DNA of 64,000 nucleotides from JAUJNH01 sp038253125 (GTDB lineage: Bacteria > Actinomycetota > Acidimicrobiia > Acidimicrobiales > JAUJNH01). Both the position numbers and the translations under genes were made by a program. A model generated the notes under the pieces. That model was given only the letters and a program-made list of their open reading frames with translations, was not told the origin of the DNA and ran no database searches. Shown piece by piece: positions 14,586 through 22,480 of the stretch. Each line of letters starts with the position of its first letter. Within the stretch, counting starts at the first letter, position 1. The DNA lies in contig JBBSHM010000005.1 in NCBI GenBank assembly GCA_038253125.1, positions 1 through 64,000 of the forward strand. Reading direction: 5' to 3'.

Positions 14586-15514
14586 AGGGCGCTGATGCTG
14601 TGGGCCAGGGCGGCGGCGAGCTGATCCAGCTCGGCCGGGCCGACCTCACCTGAGAAGACGTAGGGCAGGCACAGCTGGGGGAGGGGGAGGGCGGCCCGCA
14701 GCCGCTCGACCTGCTCGGCCTGGGTCGTCTGGCGCTGGCGGCGGAAGCCGGCGGCGGCATCAAGGGCTTCGAGGCGTGCGGGCGTCAACGTGGCTCCCAC
14801 CTCGGCGGCGGCGGTGGCGGCGTCATCGCTCAGGTCCAGGGGCTCATACAACCCGTTCACCACGACCGGGCCGAGAGAGATGCCGACCCGGTCCTCAAGG
14901 GCGAAGGCCGCCTCCACCACCTCGTTCACCGGGGTCTCCTCGGGCAGGGTGACGAGCAGGACCTGGCACCGGTCGGCGTCGGCCAGCAGCTCGAGGACAT
15001 CCTCGGCCTGAGCCCGTATGGGGCCCACCTGAACGGCGTCGAGCAGGCCACGGGCACTGGTGAGGAAGGTGAGGGCGTGGCCGGCGGCGGGGGCGTCCAG
15101 GAGGAGGAGGTCGAACTCGCCGGCCCGTTCCATCTGCTTGACCTTGCCGAGCACGAGGATGTCCTTGATGCCGGGAGCGGCGGTGGCGGCCACGTCGATG
15201 GCGCCTGTCGAGGCCAGCCGCTTCGACAGCCGGCGCAGCCCGTGGTCTTCGAGGTACTCGATCAGGGCCGCCTCGGGGTCCAGGGTGCGGGCCAGCACGT
15301 CGGCCGCCCCGTCCGGCCCGCCGCCGGGCCGCAGCACCACCTGCTCATAGGGCAGCGGCCCGGGGCGGCCGAAGATCGAACCCAGCCCCGACTTGCCCTC
15401 TACCTCGATGATGCAGGTCGTCAGGCCGACTCTCGCCGCCATCGCCGCCACCGCGGCGGTGACCGTCGTCTTGCCCACGCCGCCCTTCCCGGCGACTATC
15501 AGGAGCCGTGTCAT
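14582..15514 (-). CDS. Get3/ArsA-like ATPase (Rv3679-like)
   Basis: A 310-aa ArsA/Get3-type ATPase, the probable partner of the gene at 13506. The P-loop VAGKGGVGKTT keeps the signature lysine missing from the other subunit, so the pair would have one complete and one incomplete intradimer site. Other motifs are IIEVEGKSGLGSIFG and the Walker B-like LLLLDAPAAGHALTFL. The two genes are convergent with a 4-nt overlap at their stops, whereas the mycobacterial pair is, to my knowledge, co-directional. The ATG at 15512-15514 immediately precedes MTRLLIVAGKGG. The divergent NfeD-like gene may start inside this start region. Confidence 0.85.
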   Translation of the reverse strand: MTRLLIVAGKGGVGKTTVTAAVAAMAARVGLTTCIIEVEGKSGLGSIFGRPGPLPYEQVVLRPGGGPDGAADVLARTLDPEAALIEYLEDHGLRRLSKRLASTGAIDVAATAAPGIKDILVLGKVKQMERAGEFDLLLLDAPAAGHALTFLTSARGLLDAVQVGPIRAQAEDVLELLADADRCQVLLVTLPEETPVNEVVEAAFALEDRVGISLGPVVVNGLYEPLDLSDDAATAAAEVGATLTPARLEALDAAAGFRRQRQTTQAEQVERLRAALPLPQLCLPYVFSGEVGPAELDQLAAALAHSISAL

Positions 15515-16905
15515 GCCACAGAAGGCCGCCGGTTCCACTGCTCCGAACCCTACTGGCGGTGGGTCTCGGCCTCGTCGGCCTGCTGGGCGCCGGAGCGGCG
15601 CCAAGGCCGGCGGCCGCCCAGGTCCCACCGGGTGGGCAGCCGGCTGCGCTGGCAGGTGCGCGGGCAGGTGAGCGGGCAGGTGAGCGGCCGGTGATGGACA
15701 TAGTGCAGGTGGGGGGCCTCCTCGACCCCGTCAACGCCGAGCTGGTCCGCCGCTCGATCCGGGAGGCAGCCGGCCGCGGCACAACCGCGGTGGTGATCCA
15801 GCTCGACAGCTCGGCCGCCTCGGTGCCCCTGGCCAAGATCGCCTCCCTCGGGCGTCTCATCTCCACATCACCGGTTCCCGTGACCGTCTGGGTGGGCCCC
15901 ACCGGCACCGGCCGGGCCGTCGGGGCCGCCTTCTCGCTGGTGGCCGGTGCGGACGTGGCCGGCATGGCCGAGGGCACCCGGATCGGTCGCCAGACCGGGT
16001 CCATCCCCGCCGGGGCCGGCGCCGCCCGGCAGAGCGTGGGAGGCAGCGGAGGGGCTCCGTTGCGGAACCGGACGGTCGGCACCGACGAAGCTCGCCGGCT
16101 GGGCCTGGTCCAGATCGTGGCGCCCACGCTGTCGGACTTCATCGGCCAGCTCGACGGGCTCGAGGTGAAGGGCCGCACCATCTCAACCGCCCAGTCAAAG
16201 TCGCCGTTCGTGCTCCGTGACGACCTCGACATCCGATTCCGCAAGCCCGGCCTGGTGGACCGCACGCTGCACGGCCTGGGCAGCCCCTCGGCCACGTACT
16301 TCTTCGTCGTCGCCGGCCTGCTCCTGCTGCTCTTCGAGTTCTTCTCGGCCGGCATCGGCATCGCCGCCGGCACCGGTGCTGGGTGCCTGGCGCTGTCGGC
16401 CTACGGGCTCGGGACCCTCGGCACCCGGCCGCTCGGCCTCGGGCTGGTCCTGCTCGCCACCGTGGCCTTCGGGGTCGACATCCAGGCCGGCTCGCCCCGC
16501 TTCTGGACCGGGCTCGGCACCGTTGCCCTAGTGATCGGCAGCCTCACCATGTTCGAGAGCGGCCGCCCCGGCTGGCTGGCGCTGGTGCTGGTCATCGTCG
16601 GCGCGCTTCTGGCCGTCCTGTTCGGCATCCCCTCCACCGTTCGCACCCGGTTCTCGACCCCGACCATCGGACGCGAGGACCTCGTCGGCGCCATCGGCAC
16701 CGCCACCACCGCCATCGACCCTGAGGGGACCGTCGAGGTGCGGGGGGCGCCGTGGCGGGCCCGGACCTTCCCCAAGCCGATCGCCGTCGGCGATCGCATC
16801 AAGGTCGTCGCCATCGAGGGGCTGGTCCTGGAGGTCATCCCCGAGGGCACCGAGCTCGAGCCTTCGCGGGCCGAGAGCCGTCAGAGCCGCAGGTCAGGCG
16901 GCTGA
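15508..16905 (+). CDS. NfeD-family membrane protein with an eroded serine-protease domain
   Basis: A 465-aa protein. A signal peptide is followed by a ClpP-like 'membrane-bound serine protease' domain (about 50-240), four hydrophobic segments (about 265-375) and a C-terminal NfeD OB-fold (about 385-455). In active long NfeD proteins the serine sits in a segment like ARAASAGTYIA. Here the segment reads TGRAVGAAFSLVAGADVAG, so the catalytic Ser appears lost. The OB fold (IGTATTAIDPEGTVEVRG; GDRIKVVAIEGLVLEV) is intact. Such proteins work with flotillin-like scaffolds in membrane quality control. GTG at 15508 is needed to keep the signal peptide, so the gene overlaps the divergent ATPase start by 7 nt. 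A 12-bp repeat encodes RAGE units near 15650-15690. Confidence 0.75.
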   Translation: MSCHRRPPVPLLRTLLAVGLGLVGLLGAGAAPRPAAAQVPPGGQPAALAGARAGERAGERPVMDIVQVGGLLDPVNAELVRRSIREAAGRGTTAVVIQLDSSAASVPLAKIASLGRLISTSPVPVTVWVGPTGTGRAVGAAFSLVAGADVAGMAEGTRIGRQTGSIPAGAGAARQSVGGSGGAPLRNRTVGTDEARRLGLVQIVAPTLSDFIGQLDGLEVKGRTISTAQSKSPFVLRDDLDIRFRKPGLVDRTLHGLGSPSATYFFVVAGLLLLLFEFFSAGIGIAAGTGAGCLALSAYGLGTLGTRPLGLGLVLLATVAFGVDIQAGSPRFWTGLGTVALVIGSLTMFESGRPGWLALVLVIVGALLAVLFGIPSTVRTRFSTPTIGREDLVGAIGTATTAIDPEGTVEVRGAPWRARTFPKPIAVGDRIKVVAIEGLVLEVIPEGTELEPSRAESRQSRRSGG

Positions 16906-16944
16906 GCCCGGACTGAGGGTCAGCGCGCTCGCGAAAGTTGCCTC

Positions 16945-16973
16945 TTGTCTCGGCCCTCCTCGGCAGATACGTT
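16945..16973 (+). promoter_or_regulatory. Promoter of the whiB gene
   Basis: TTGTCT (16945-16950) and TACGTT (16968-16973) are 17 bp apart, a good -35/-10 pair. Transcription would start near 16980, leaving a leader of about 37 nt with the ribosome-binding site GGGAGG at 17004-17009. Confidence 0.5.
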
Positions 16974-17016
16974 TCGGCCCGGTGGTGCCGGGACGGCGGT
17001 GTTGGGAGGCAGTCAG

Positions 17017-17274
17017 ATGAGCATGTTGCACAAGGTCGATGACTGGCAGGTGAAGGCGGCGTGCCGAGGTCCGCAGGGCACGGCCATGTTCTTCCCGCCC
17101 AACACCTTCGAGCGCAAGGACGTCAAGGAGGAGCGGGAGCGACGGGCCAAGGCGATATGCCGCGGCTGCCCCGTCCGGAAGGAGTGCCTCGAGTACGCCG
17201 TCTCCATCAAGGAGCTCCACGGCATCTGGGGCGGCACGAACGAGCTGGAGCGCAAGGCCCTTCTCACGGGTTGA
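17017..17274 (+). CDS. WhiB-family iron-sulfur transcription factor
   Basis: An 85-aa actinobacterial WhiB-like protein. Four cysteines for a [4Fe-4S] cluster are present: one in KAACRGPQG and three in AICRGCPVRKEC. The G[I/V]WGG turn motif reads HGIWGGTNELERK, followed by a short basic tail. WhiB proteins bind the primary sigma factor and sense redox or nitric oxide. The C-terminus is short and lacks a WhiB7-type AT-hook. The nearby ATPase pair recalls the whiB4 neighbourhood in mycobacteria, but subfamily cannot be settled by eye. The ATG at 17017 has GGGAGG 8 nt upstream and is preferred to an in-frame start at 16945. The promoter of the next gene overlaps its stop codon. Confidence 0.93.
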   Translation: MSMLHKVDDWQVKAACRGPQGTAMFFPPNTFERKDVKEERERRAKAICRGCPVRKECLEYAVSIKELHGIWGGTNELERKALLTG

Positions 17275-17299
17275 CATAGACGGAACGAGACCGTATCGT
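17271..17299 (+). promoter_or_regulatory. Promoter of the MFS-tetR operon
   Basis: TTGACA (17271-17276), a perfect -35, is 17 bp from TATCGT (17294-17299). The -35 overlaps the whiB stop codon. The leader carries GGAGGAGA just before the ATG at 17381. Confidence 0.7.
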
Positions 17300-17328
17300 C
17301 TTGTTTGAACGAGACGAGACCGTTCCGT
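17280..17328. promoter_or_regulatory. Candidate TetR operator region
   Basis: AACGAGAC (17284-17291) faces GTCTTGTT (17298-17305), an inverted repeat matching 7 of 8 across the -10. ACGGAACG (17280-17287) and CGTTCCGT (17321-17328) form an outer perfect 8-bp inverted repeat. CGAGAC occurs three times. The obvious ligand is the TetR encoded at the end of the operon. Confidence 0.55.
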
Positions 17329-17380
17329 TCCCCATCGGTCGCCGGTCGATCTGGTGGGGATTCCACCTGGAGGAGACCTG

Positions 17381-18997
17381 ATGGCCGAAGCAACCGTGAC
17401 AGCCGGCGCCTGGGTGCCCGCCGACCAGCGGTCCTACGACCGGCGCTGGAAGGTCCTGGCCGTGCTGTGCACCAGCCTGGTCGTCGTCATCGTCGGCAAC
17501 ACCGCCCTCAACGTGGCGATCCCGACGATCCAGCGCCAGCTCGGGGCCAGCCAGACGGCGCTCCAGTGGATGGTCGACGCCTACGGCCTTGTCTTCGCCG
17601 GGCTGCTCCTGACCGCCGGCGCCATCGGCGACCGCTTCGGCCGCAAGGGCTCCCTGCAGGCCGGCCTGGTGATCTTCTTCGTCGGCTCGCTGCTCGCCGG
17701 GCTGCTGGCGTCGACCGGCGGGATCATCGCCATGCGGGCCGTCATGGGCATCGGCGCCGCCTTTGTCATGCCGGGCACCCTGTCGATCCTGGCCAACGTC
17801 TTCCCACCGGACGAGCGGCCAAAGGCGATCGCCATCTGGGCCGGCCTGTCGGGCGCCGGTGGAGCCATCGGCCCGATCGCCAGCGGCTACCTGCTCAACC
17901 ACTTCTCCTACGGCTCAGTCTTCTTCGTGAACCTGCCGATCATCGCCCTGGCCCTGCTGGCCGGTCACTTCCTGCTGCCCAAGTCACGTGACACCTCGCA
18001 CACCCGCCTCGACCCGGTCGGCGCCGCCCTCACCATCGTCGGCCTCTCGGCGGTTGTGTACTCGATCATCGAGGGCCCGAGCCACGGCTGGCTCTCGAGC
18101 CATACCCTGGGCACCGCCGCCGCCGGGCTGGCCGTGCTGGGGGTGTTCGCATGGTGGGAGCTGCACAGCGACCACCCGATGCTCGATCTGCGCTACTTCA
18201 AGAACCCGCGCTTCGGGGTGGCCGCCGGCGGCGTGGTGCTCATCTTCTTCACGATGTTCGGGATGTTCTTCCTGATCACCCAGTACTTCCAGCTCGTCCT
18301 CGACTACACCCCGCTCGGAGCCGGCCTCCGCCAGATCCCGATCGCCCTGGCCCTGATGGTGACGGCGCCGAACTCGGCTCGGCTCGTGGTGCGCTTCGGC
18401 GCCAATCGCACCGTCGCCGGCGGCCTGGGACTGGTGTCCGGCGGGCTGCTGCTGCTGATGGGCACGAGGGTGGACACGCCGTACGCCTACATCGCCCTGT
18501 CGATGGTCGTCCTGGCCTCCGGCATGGGCCTGGCCATGGCGCCCCTGACGGCGTCGATCATGGGTTCGATACCTCTCGGCAAGTCCGGTGTGGGCTCGGC
18601 GGTCAACGACACGACGCGCGAGCTCGGCGGGGCGCTGGGCGTGGCCGTGCTCGGCTCGCTGCTCCAGTCGAGCTACGCGTCCCGGATCGGCAACCTGGCC
18701 GCTGTGCCCGAGGCGGTCCGACAGGTGGCCAAGAAGAGCGTGGGGGCGGCGCTGCAGGCCGCCGGCCTTCTGAGCCGGTCCGACCCGGCCGGGGCCCGGG
18801 CCCTGGTGGCAGGGGCCAAGCAGGGCTACGTCTCAGGCATGCACCTGGCCCTGGCCGTGGCTGGGTTGGTGGCGCTCGCCGCCGCCGGCCTGGTCCTGCG
18901 CTACCTCCCCGGCAAGGACGCCACCCCCGCCCCGTCCCCGGCCGGGCTTCCCGAACCCGAGCGGCGCTACGATGCCCTGGAGCCCGAGGCGGTCTGA
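17381..18997 (+). CDS. MFS drug exporter, DHA2 family (14 helices)
   Basis: A 538-aa major facilitator of the EmrB/QacA type. About 14 hydrophobic helices can be counted. Motif A is present between helices 2 and 3 (GAIGDRFGRKG), motif C-like glycines in helix 5 (GAGGAIGPIASGYLL), and the D-x-x-T region in helix 1 (GNTALNVAIPTIQ). It should expel hydrophobic toxic compounds using the proton gradient. The ATG at 17381 follows GGAGGAGA. A tetR gene starts 3 nt after the stop, and the upstream promoter contains an operator-like repeat. This is a classic repressor-controlled efflux operon. Confidence 0.92.
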   Translation: MAEATVTAGAWVPADQRSYDRRWKVLAVLCTSLVVVIVGNTALNVAIPTIQRQLGASQTALQWMVDAYGLVFAGLLLTAGAIGDRFGRKGSLQAGLVIFFVGSLLAGLLASTGGIIAMRAVMGIGAAFVMPGTLSILANVFPPDERPKAIAIWAGLSGAGGAIGPIASGYLLNHFSYGSVFFVNLPIIALALLAGHFLLPKSRDTSHTRLDPVGAALTIVGLSAVVYSIIEGPSHGWLSSHTLGTAAAGLAVLGVFAWWELHSDHPMLDLRYFKNPRFGVAAGGVVLIFFTMFGMFFLITQYFQLVLDYTPLGAGLRQIPIALALMVTAPNSARLVVRFGANRTVAGGLGLVSGGLLLLMGTRVDTPYAYIALSMVVLASGMGLAMAPLTASIMGSIPLGKSGVGSAVNDTTRELGGALGVAVLGSLLQSSYASRIGNLAAVPEAVRQVAKKSVGAALQAAGLLSRSDPAGARALVAGAKQGYVSGMHLALAVAGLVALAAAGLVLRYLPGKDATPAPSPAGLPEPERRYDALEPEAV

Positions 18998-19000
18998 GCG

Positions 19001-19576
19001 ATGTCCATCACCGCGTCGCCTCGCACCGAACGGCTGAAGGAGACGATCCTGGCCACCACCTGCGCCCTGCTGGCCGAGGTGGGCGTGGGCGGCCTGACGG
19101 TCGACGCGGTGGCGGCCCGGGCCGGCGTGGGCAAGGCCACGGTCTACCGGCACTGGGCCTCCCGGGCCGAGCTGATTCTGGACGCCGTCTCCTCGTTGGT
19201 CACCGACGACGAGGCGATCGACGCCGGCAGCCTCCGCCTCGACCTCGAAGCGGCCTACGAGCAGATCTGCCAGGTGTGCGGCTCCGGCGTGCTGGCCCAG
19301 GTGCTGCCGACGCTGGCCGAGGCCGCCGGCCGGGACCCCGAGCTCGAGGGGGTGCACAAGGAGTTCGTGGCCCGCCGCCGCCGCCGCCTCGTGGCCGCCC
19401 TCGAACGGGCCGCAGAACGAGGCGAGCTGCGGCCGGGCCTCGATGTGGCGATCGCCGCCGACCTGGTGGCGGGGCCGATGTTCTACAAGAAGCTCGTCGA
19501 TCACCAACGGCCCGACGAGGCCTACGCCAAGGCCCTCCTCGACATGGTCATGGTGGCCCTGGCCGGGCCCGGCTAA
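19001..19576 (+). CDS. TetR-family repressor of the efflux operon
   Basis: A 191-aa TetR protein. The N-terminal HTH reads ILATTCALLAEVGVGGLTVD followed by VAARAGVGKATVYRHWASRA, the standard TetR motif. The C-terminal ligand-binding half is all-helical and of the TetR_C_11-like type (ELRPGLDVAIAADLVAGPMF). It is the last gene of the MFS operon and probably represses it from the inverted repeats at 17280-17328, released by a drug-like ligand. The stop codon overlaps that of the convergent selB gene. Confidence 0.92.
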   Translation: MSITASPRTERLKETILATTCALLAEVGVGGLTVDAVAARAGVGKATVYRHWASRAELILDAVSSLVTDDEAIDAGSLRLDLEAAYEQICQVCGSGVLAQVLPTLAEAAGRDPELEGVHKEFVARRRRRLVAALERAAERGELRPGLDVAIAADLVAGPMFYKKLVDHQRPDEAYAKALLDMVMVALAGPG

Positions 19577-21300
19577 GCCACCGGCAGGCGGGGGCCGGCG
19601 ACCCTCAGGTCGCCGCGGCGGCGGGTGGCGCCGCTGGCGTCGAGGAGCGAGGCGAGCGGGACGGCCCACTTGCGGCTGGTGCCCCACACCTCGCGCAGCT
19701 GGGACAAGGTGACGCCGTCGGGGTGCTCGCGCAGCAGGGCGGCGGCGGCCGCAGCGGCGGAGTCCACCGCCTCGGCCGCGAACCAGGTGCCGTCACGCTC
19801 CAGGACCGCACCCCGCCGGGCCAGCTCGCGCAGCTCGGTGCGGTCAACGCCGTCGGGCGGGGGCGGGGCGAACAGCTCGGCCCGAACGGCCGCTAGCCAG
19901 GGATGGCCTGCGAGGGGGTCGGAGGAAGCGGCGGTGGCCAGGCGCCACCGGCCGTCGAGCAGGCTCACGCCGTCGACGAGCCCGGCTTCCGCCACCAGGC
20001 GCTGCTTCTTGTCGAGCGCGGCGGCGTCGAGGCCGAGGGGCCCGGCGCCCTCGACGGCGGCGGCCACCAGGGCGACGGTGTCGGCCAGGGCCTCGGGCGA
20101 GGCGACCCAGCGCCCGACCGTCGGCTCGGCCGGCTCGCCGGTGAGCCGCTCCAGCATCTCGGCTGTGACCCAGCTCCGTTCGGCCACCACCCGGGCCACC
20201 GAGCGGTCGGGGTGGGCCCGCGACACCCGCAGCACCGGGTCGACGTCGAGCACCTCGCCGCCGCCGACGGTCTCGCCCCGCCCGTGCTCGCGCACCACGA
20301 ACCGGTCGCCGGGCTGAAGCGGCAGCTGGACCGGCAGGTGGATGCGGACCAGGCCGTGCTCGCCGGGGGCCAGCCGGTCAGGCCCCAGCACCCGCAGGCG
20401 GCAGGGCACGGCCGCGGTGCCGACGTGCAGGATGTGGGCGCCTCGGCGAGAGACGTCGTGGTCGAGGGCGGCGAGCACCCCGATTGAGCCGTCGAAGCGG
20501 GCACTGGCCGCCCAGCGGCCGGTGTGTACGAGCGCCTCACCCCGGTGAACGTCCTGGTGGCTGACCCCGACGAGGTTCACCGCCAGGCGGTGACCCGGCC
20601 CCACCTGCTCCCGGGCGGCGCCGTGGGTCTGCAGGGCCCGGACCCGGGCCCGCCGGGCCGAGGGGCGCAGCTCCACCTCGTCGCCCACGCTCAGCGTGCC
20701 GCCGGCCAGGGTGCCGGTCACGACGGTCCCCGATCCCCGGGCCGCGAACGAGCGGTCGACCCACAGGCGGGCCCGGCCCCGGTCGGCGGCCTCGGGCAGC
20801 TCGGCCAGCAGGCCCCCCAGCGCTGCTCTCAGGTCGTCGAGGCCGATGCCGGCGGGAGCGTCGACCGCCACCACCGGGGCGTCCGCCAGCGGCGAGCCGG
20901 CGAGGCGCTCCTCGACCTCCCATCGGGCCAGCTGCAGCTCGTCCTCGTCGACCAGGCCGACCTTGGTCAGGGCCACGATCCCCCGGTTCACGCCGAGCAG
21001 CTCGAGGATGCGCAGGTGCTCCTCGGTCTGCGGCTTCCAGCCCTCGGTGGCGGCCACCACGAACAGGCAGGCGTCGACCGCTCCCACTCCGGCCAGCATG
21101 TTGGGAAGGAAGCGCACGTGCCCGGGCACGTCCACCAGCTCCAGCCGCACCGGCCCGAGGTCGGTGGCGGCGAAGCCCAGGTCGATGGTGAGCCCCCGGG
21201 CCTTCTCCTCGGCCCAGCGGTCGGGGTCGGTGCCGGTCAGGGCCAGCACCAGGGTCGACTTGCCGTGGTCGACATGACCGGCGGTGGCGACGACGGGCAC
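19573..21300 (-). CDS. selB: Selenocysteine-specific elongation factor
   Basis: A 575-aa translational GTPase that delivers Sec-tRNA to UGA codons marked by a SECIS hairpin. G1 is GHVDHGKST (8-16), G3 DVPGH, and G4 TKVG in place of NKxD, as is common in SelB. Domains II and III follow (RGSGTVVTGTLAGGTLSVGD). The C-terminal region has winged-helix segments that bind SECIS RNA (LLREHPDGVTLSQLREVWGT; KWAVPLASLLDASGATRRRG). The start is GTG at 21300. It lies on the same strand as selA, but 1.2 kb of decayed DNA and a Uma2 gene separate them. No tRNA-Sec or selD gene is visible in the window. Confidence 0.93.
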   Translation of the reverse strand: MPVVATAGHVDHGKSTLVLALTGTDPDRWAEEKARGLTIDLGFAATDLGPVRLELVDVPGHVRFLPNMLAGVGAVDACLFVVAATEGWKPQTEEHLRILELLGVNRGIVALTKVGLVDEDELQLARWEVEERLAGSPLADAPVVAVDAPAGIGLDDLRAALGGLLAELPEAADRGRARLWVDRSFAARGSGTVVTGTLAGGTLSVGDEVELRPSARRARVRALQTHGAAREQVGPGHRLAVNLVGVSHQDVHRGEALVHTGRWAASARFDGSIGVLAALDHDVSRRGAHILHVGTAAVPCRLRVLGPDRLAPGEHGLVRIHLPVQLPLQPGDRFVVREHGRGETVGGGEVLDVDPVLRVSRAHPDRSVARVVAERSWVTAEMLERLTGEPAEPTVGRWVASPEALADTVALVAAAVEGAGPLGLDAAALDKKQRLVAEAGLVDGVSLLDGRWRLATAASSDPLAGHPWLAAVRAELFAPPPPDGVDRTELRELARRGAVLERDGTWFAAEAVDSAAAAAAALLREHPDGVTLSQLREVWGTSRKWAVPLASLLDASGATRRRGDLRVAGPRLPVA

Positions 21301-21564
21301 CGCCCCAGCATGGCCGCCACCGCCCCGCTACCCACGGGAGGCGGCGCCGAAGCTTCGCCAGCGGGTCGACCGCATGGCGTCATCCAGCGGCCTGACGATG
21401 GCCGAGGTGATCCGCCGTGCCATCGATGCGTACCTGGTCGAGGAGCCGGACTCGGCGTCAGCGCCGCCTCTGCCCTGGAGCGGGGCCTGGCGCTGGCGAC
21501 ACGCAACACCCGCCACTTTGGAAGGGTGCGCGGATTGAGGCTGCGATCCGCTCAGCTGACCTGA
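21284..21564 (+). pseudogene. Remnant of a vapBC-type toxin-antitoxin locus
   Basis: Frame 2 encodes a ribbon-helix-helix antitoxin fragment, LRQRVDRMASSSGLTMAEVI followed by RRAIDAYLVEEPDS. Then, in frame 1, comes the end of a PIN-domain toxin: ALERGLALATRNTRHFGRVR and GLRLRSAQLT, ending at TGA (21562-21564). Almost the whole PIN domain is missing, so an internal deletion fused the two genes. No function is expected. Confidence 0.65.
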
Positions 21565-21599
21565 AGCGCGGGCGCGGGCACGGTTCAGACGGCGCAGTT

Positions 21600-21891
21600 G
21601 TAGGAGCAGCTGCTGGTGGGCTCACCCCGACATCACCGACGCCGCCGTCGTCGGGGTCCCGAACCCCGTCGCCTTCGAGACCGTCACCGCCTTCGTGGTG
21701 GCCCGCCCCCAGTCGAGCCTGTCGCGCCGCGACGTGTGCGTGAGTGGGTCCGCTCGCAGATGGCGGAGCACGCCATGCCGAGGGTGGTGCACCTGGTGGA
21801 GGAGATCCCCCGCAACGCCACCGGCAAGATCGACAAGCCCGCCCTGCGCCTCCGGGCCGCAACCGCGGCCGGGCGCCCGGGTCTCGCCTAG
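21600..21891 (+). pseudogene. Remnant of an AMP-dependent acyl-CoA synthetase (C-terminal domain, frameshifted)
   Basis: Frame 2 reads HPDITDAAVVGVPNPVAFET and VTAFVVARPQ. After a shift near 21720, frame 1 continues VREWVRSQMAEHAMPRVVHL and VEEIPRNATGKIDKPALRLR. This is the C-terminal subdomain of an acyl-CoA or acyl-acid ligase, including the catalytic lysine of the ATGKIDK box. The large N-terminal domain is absent, so this is a fossil. Confidence 0.75.
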
Positions 21892-21894
21892 CAT
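21889..21894 (+). promoter_or_regulatory. Leaderless-type -10 of the Uma2 gene
   Basis: TAGCAT, 7 nt before the GTG at 21902. Confidence 0.45.
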
Positions 21895-21901
21895 CGCCGG
21901 G

Positions 21902-22462
21902 GTGCGGGTGGTCTTCCTCGAAGCCCCGGAGCAGCTCCTCGCCGAGCGTCAGCGCCTCGGCCTCGACGGTCGAGACGAGATGTGGGAGGGCGAGCTGCAC
22001 ATGGTCCCGCCGCCGAGCTTCGGCCATCAGCGCAGGTCGGCCCGTCTCCTGCGGACACTCGGTCCGCTCGCCGACGACGCCGGGCTTGAGGTGGTCGCCG
22101 AGGCCGGCCTCTACGACGGACCGAAGTCCTGGCGGGTGCCAGACCTGGTGGTGCTCCGGCCGGATCAGGCGACCCACCGTGGGGTCGAGGGCGGCGCTGT
22201 CCTGGCCGTCGAGATCCGCTCGCCGGGTGACGAGACCGACGCCAAGCTCGCCTTCTACGCCCGCTTCGGCGTGGAGGAGCTGCTGATCGTCGAGCGCGAC
22301 AGCGGGTCGGTCACGCTGTTGCATCCGGCCGACGGGGTGTTCCGCCCGGTGGCAGCCGACGAAGAGGGTTGGCTGGCCGGCGCCCTGGGTGCCGCCTTCC
22401 GCCGGGGTGGCGAGTCGGTCCTGGAGGTCCGGCTGCCGGACGGCACGGTCAGCCGGTGTTGA
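21902..22462 (+). CDS. Uma2-family (DUF820) PD-(D/E)XK-fold protein
   Basis: A 186-aa Uma2 protein of the restriction-endonuclease-like fold. The catalytic pattern is visible: Asp in RVPDLVVLR, then Glu-x-x-Ser in LAVEIRSPGDETDAK, with the following Lys in KLAFYARFGVEELLIVE. The N-terminal WEGELHMVPPPSFGHQ stretch is also typical. Uma2 genes are abundant in mobile-gene-rich bacteria and their true role is poorly known. Nuclease activity is inferred from the fold. A GTG start is used, with a second GTG two codons later. It sits in the decayed patch between selB and selA, opposite in direction to both. Confidence 0.85.
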   Translation: MRVVFLEAPEQLLAERQRLGLDGRDEMWEGELHMVPPPSFGHQRRSARLLRTLGPLADDAGLEVVAEAGLYDGPKSWRVPDLVVLRPDQATHRGVEGGAVLAVEIRSPGDETDAKLAFYARFGVEELLIVERDSGSVTLLHPADGVFRPVAADEEGWLAGALGAAFRRGGESVLEVRLPDGTVSRC

Positions 22463-22480
22463 GCGCGGACCACGCCGGCG

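Noticed and set aside
13506..15514. Arsenite efflux ATPases (ArsA)
   Set aside because: No arsB, arsR or arsC nearby and no metal-binding Cys set is obvious. The Get3-like mycobacterial pair is a better match.
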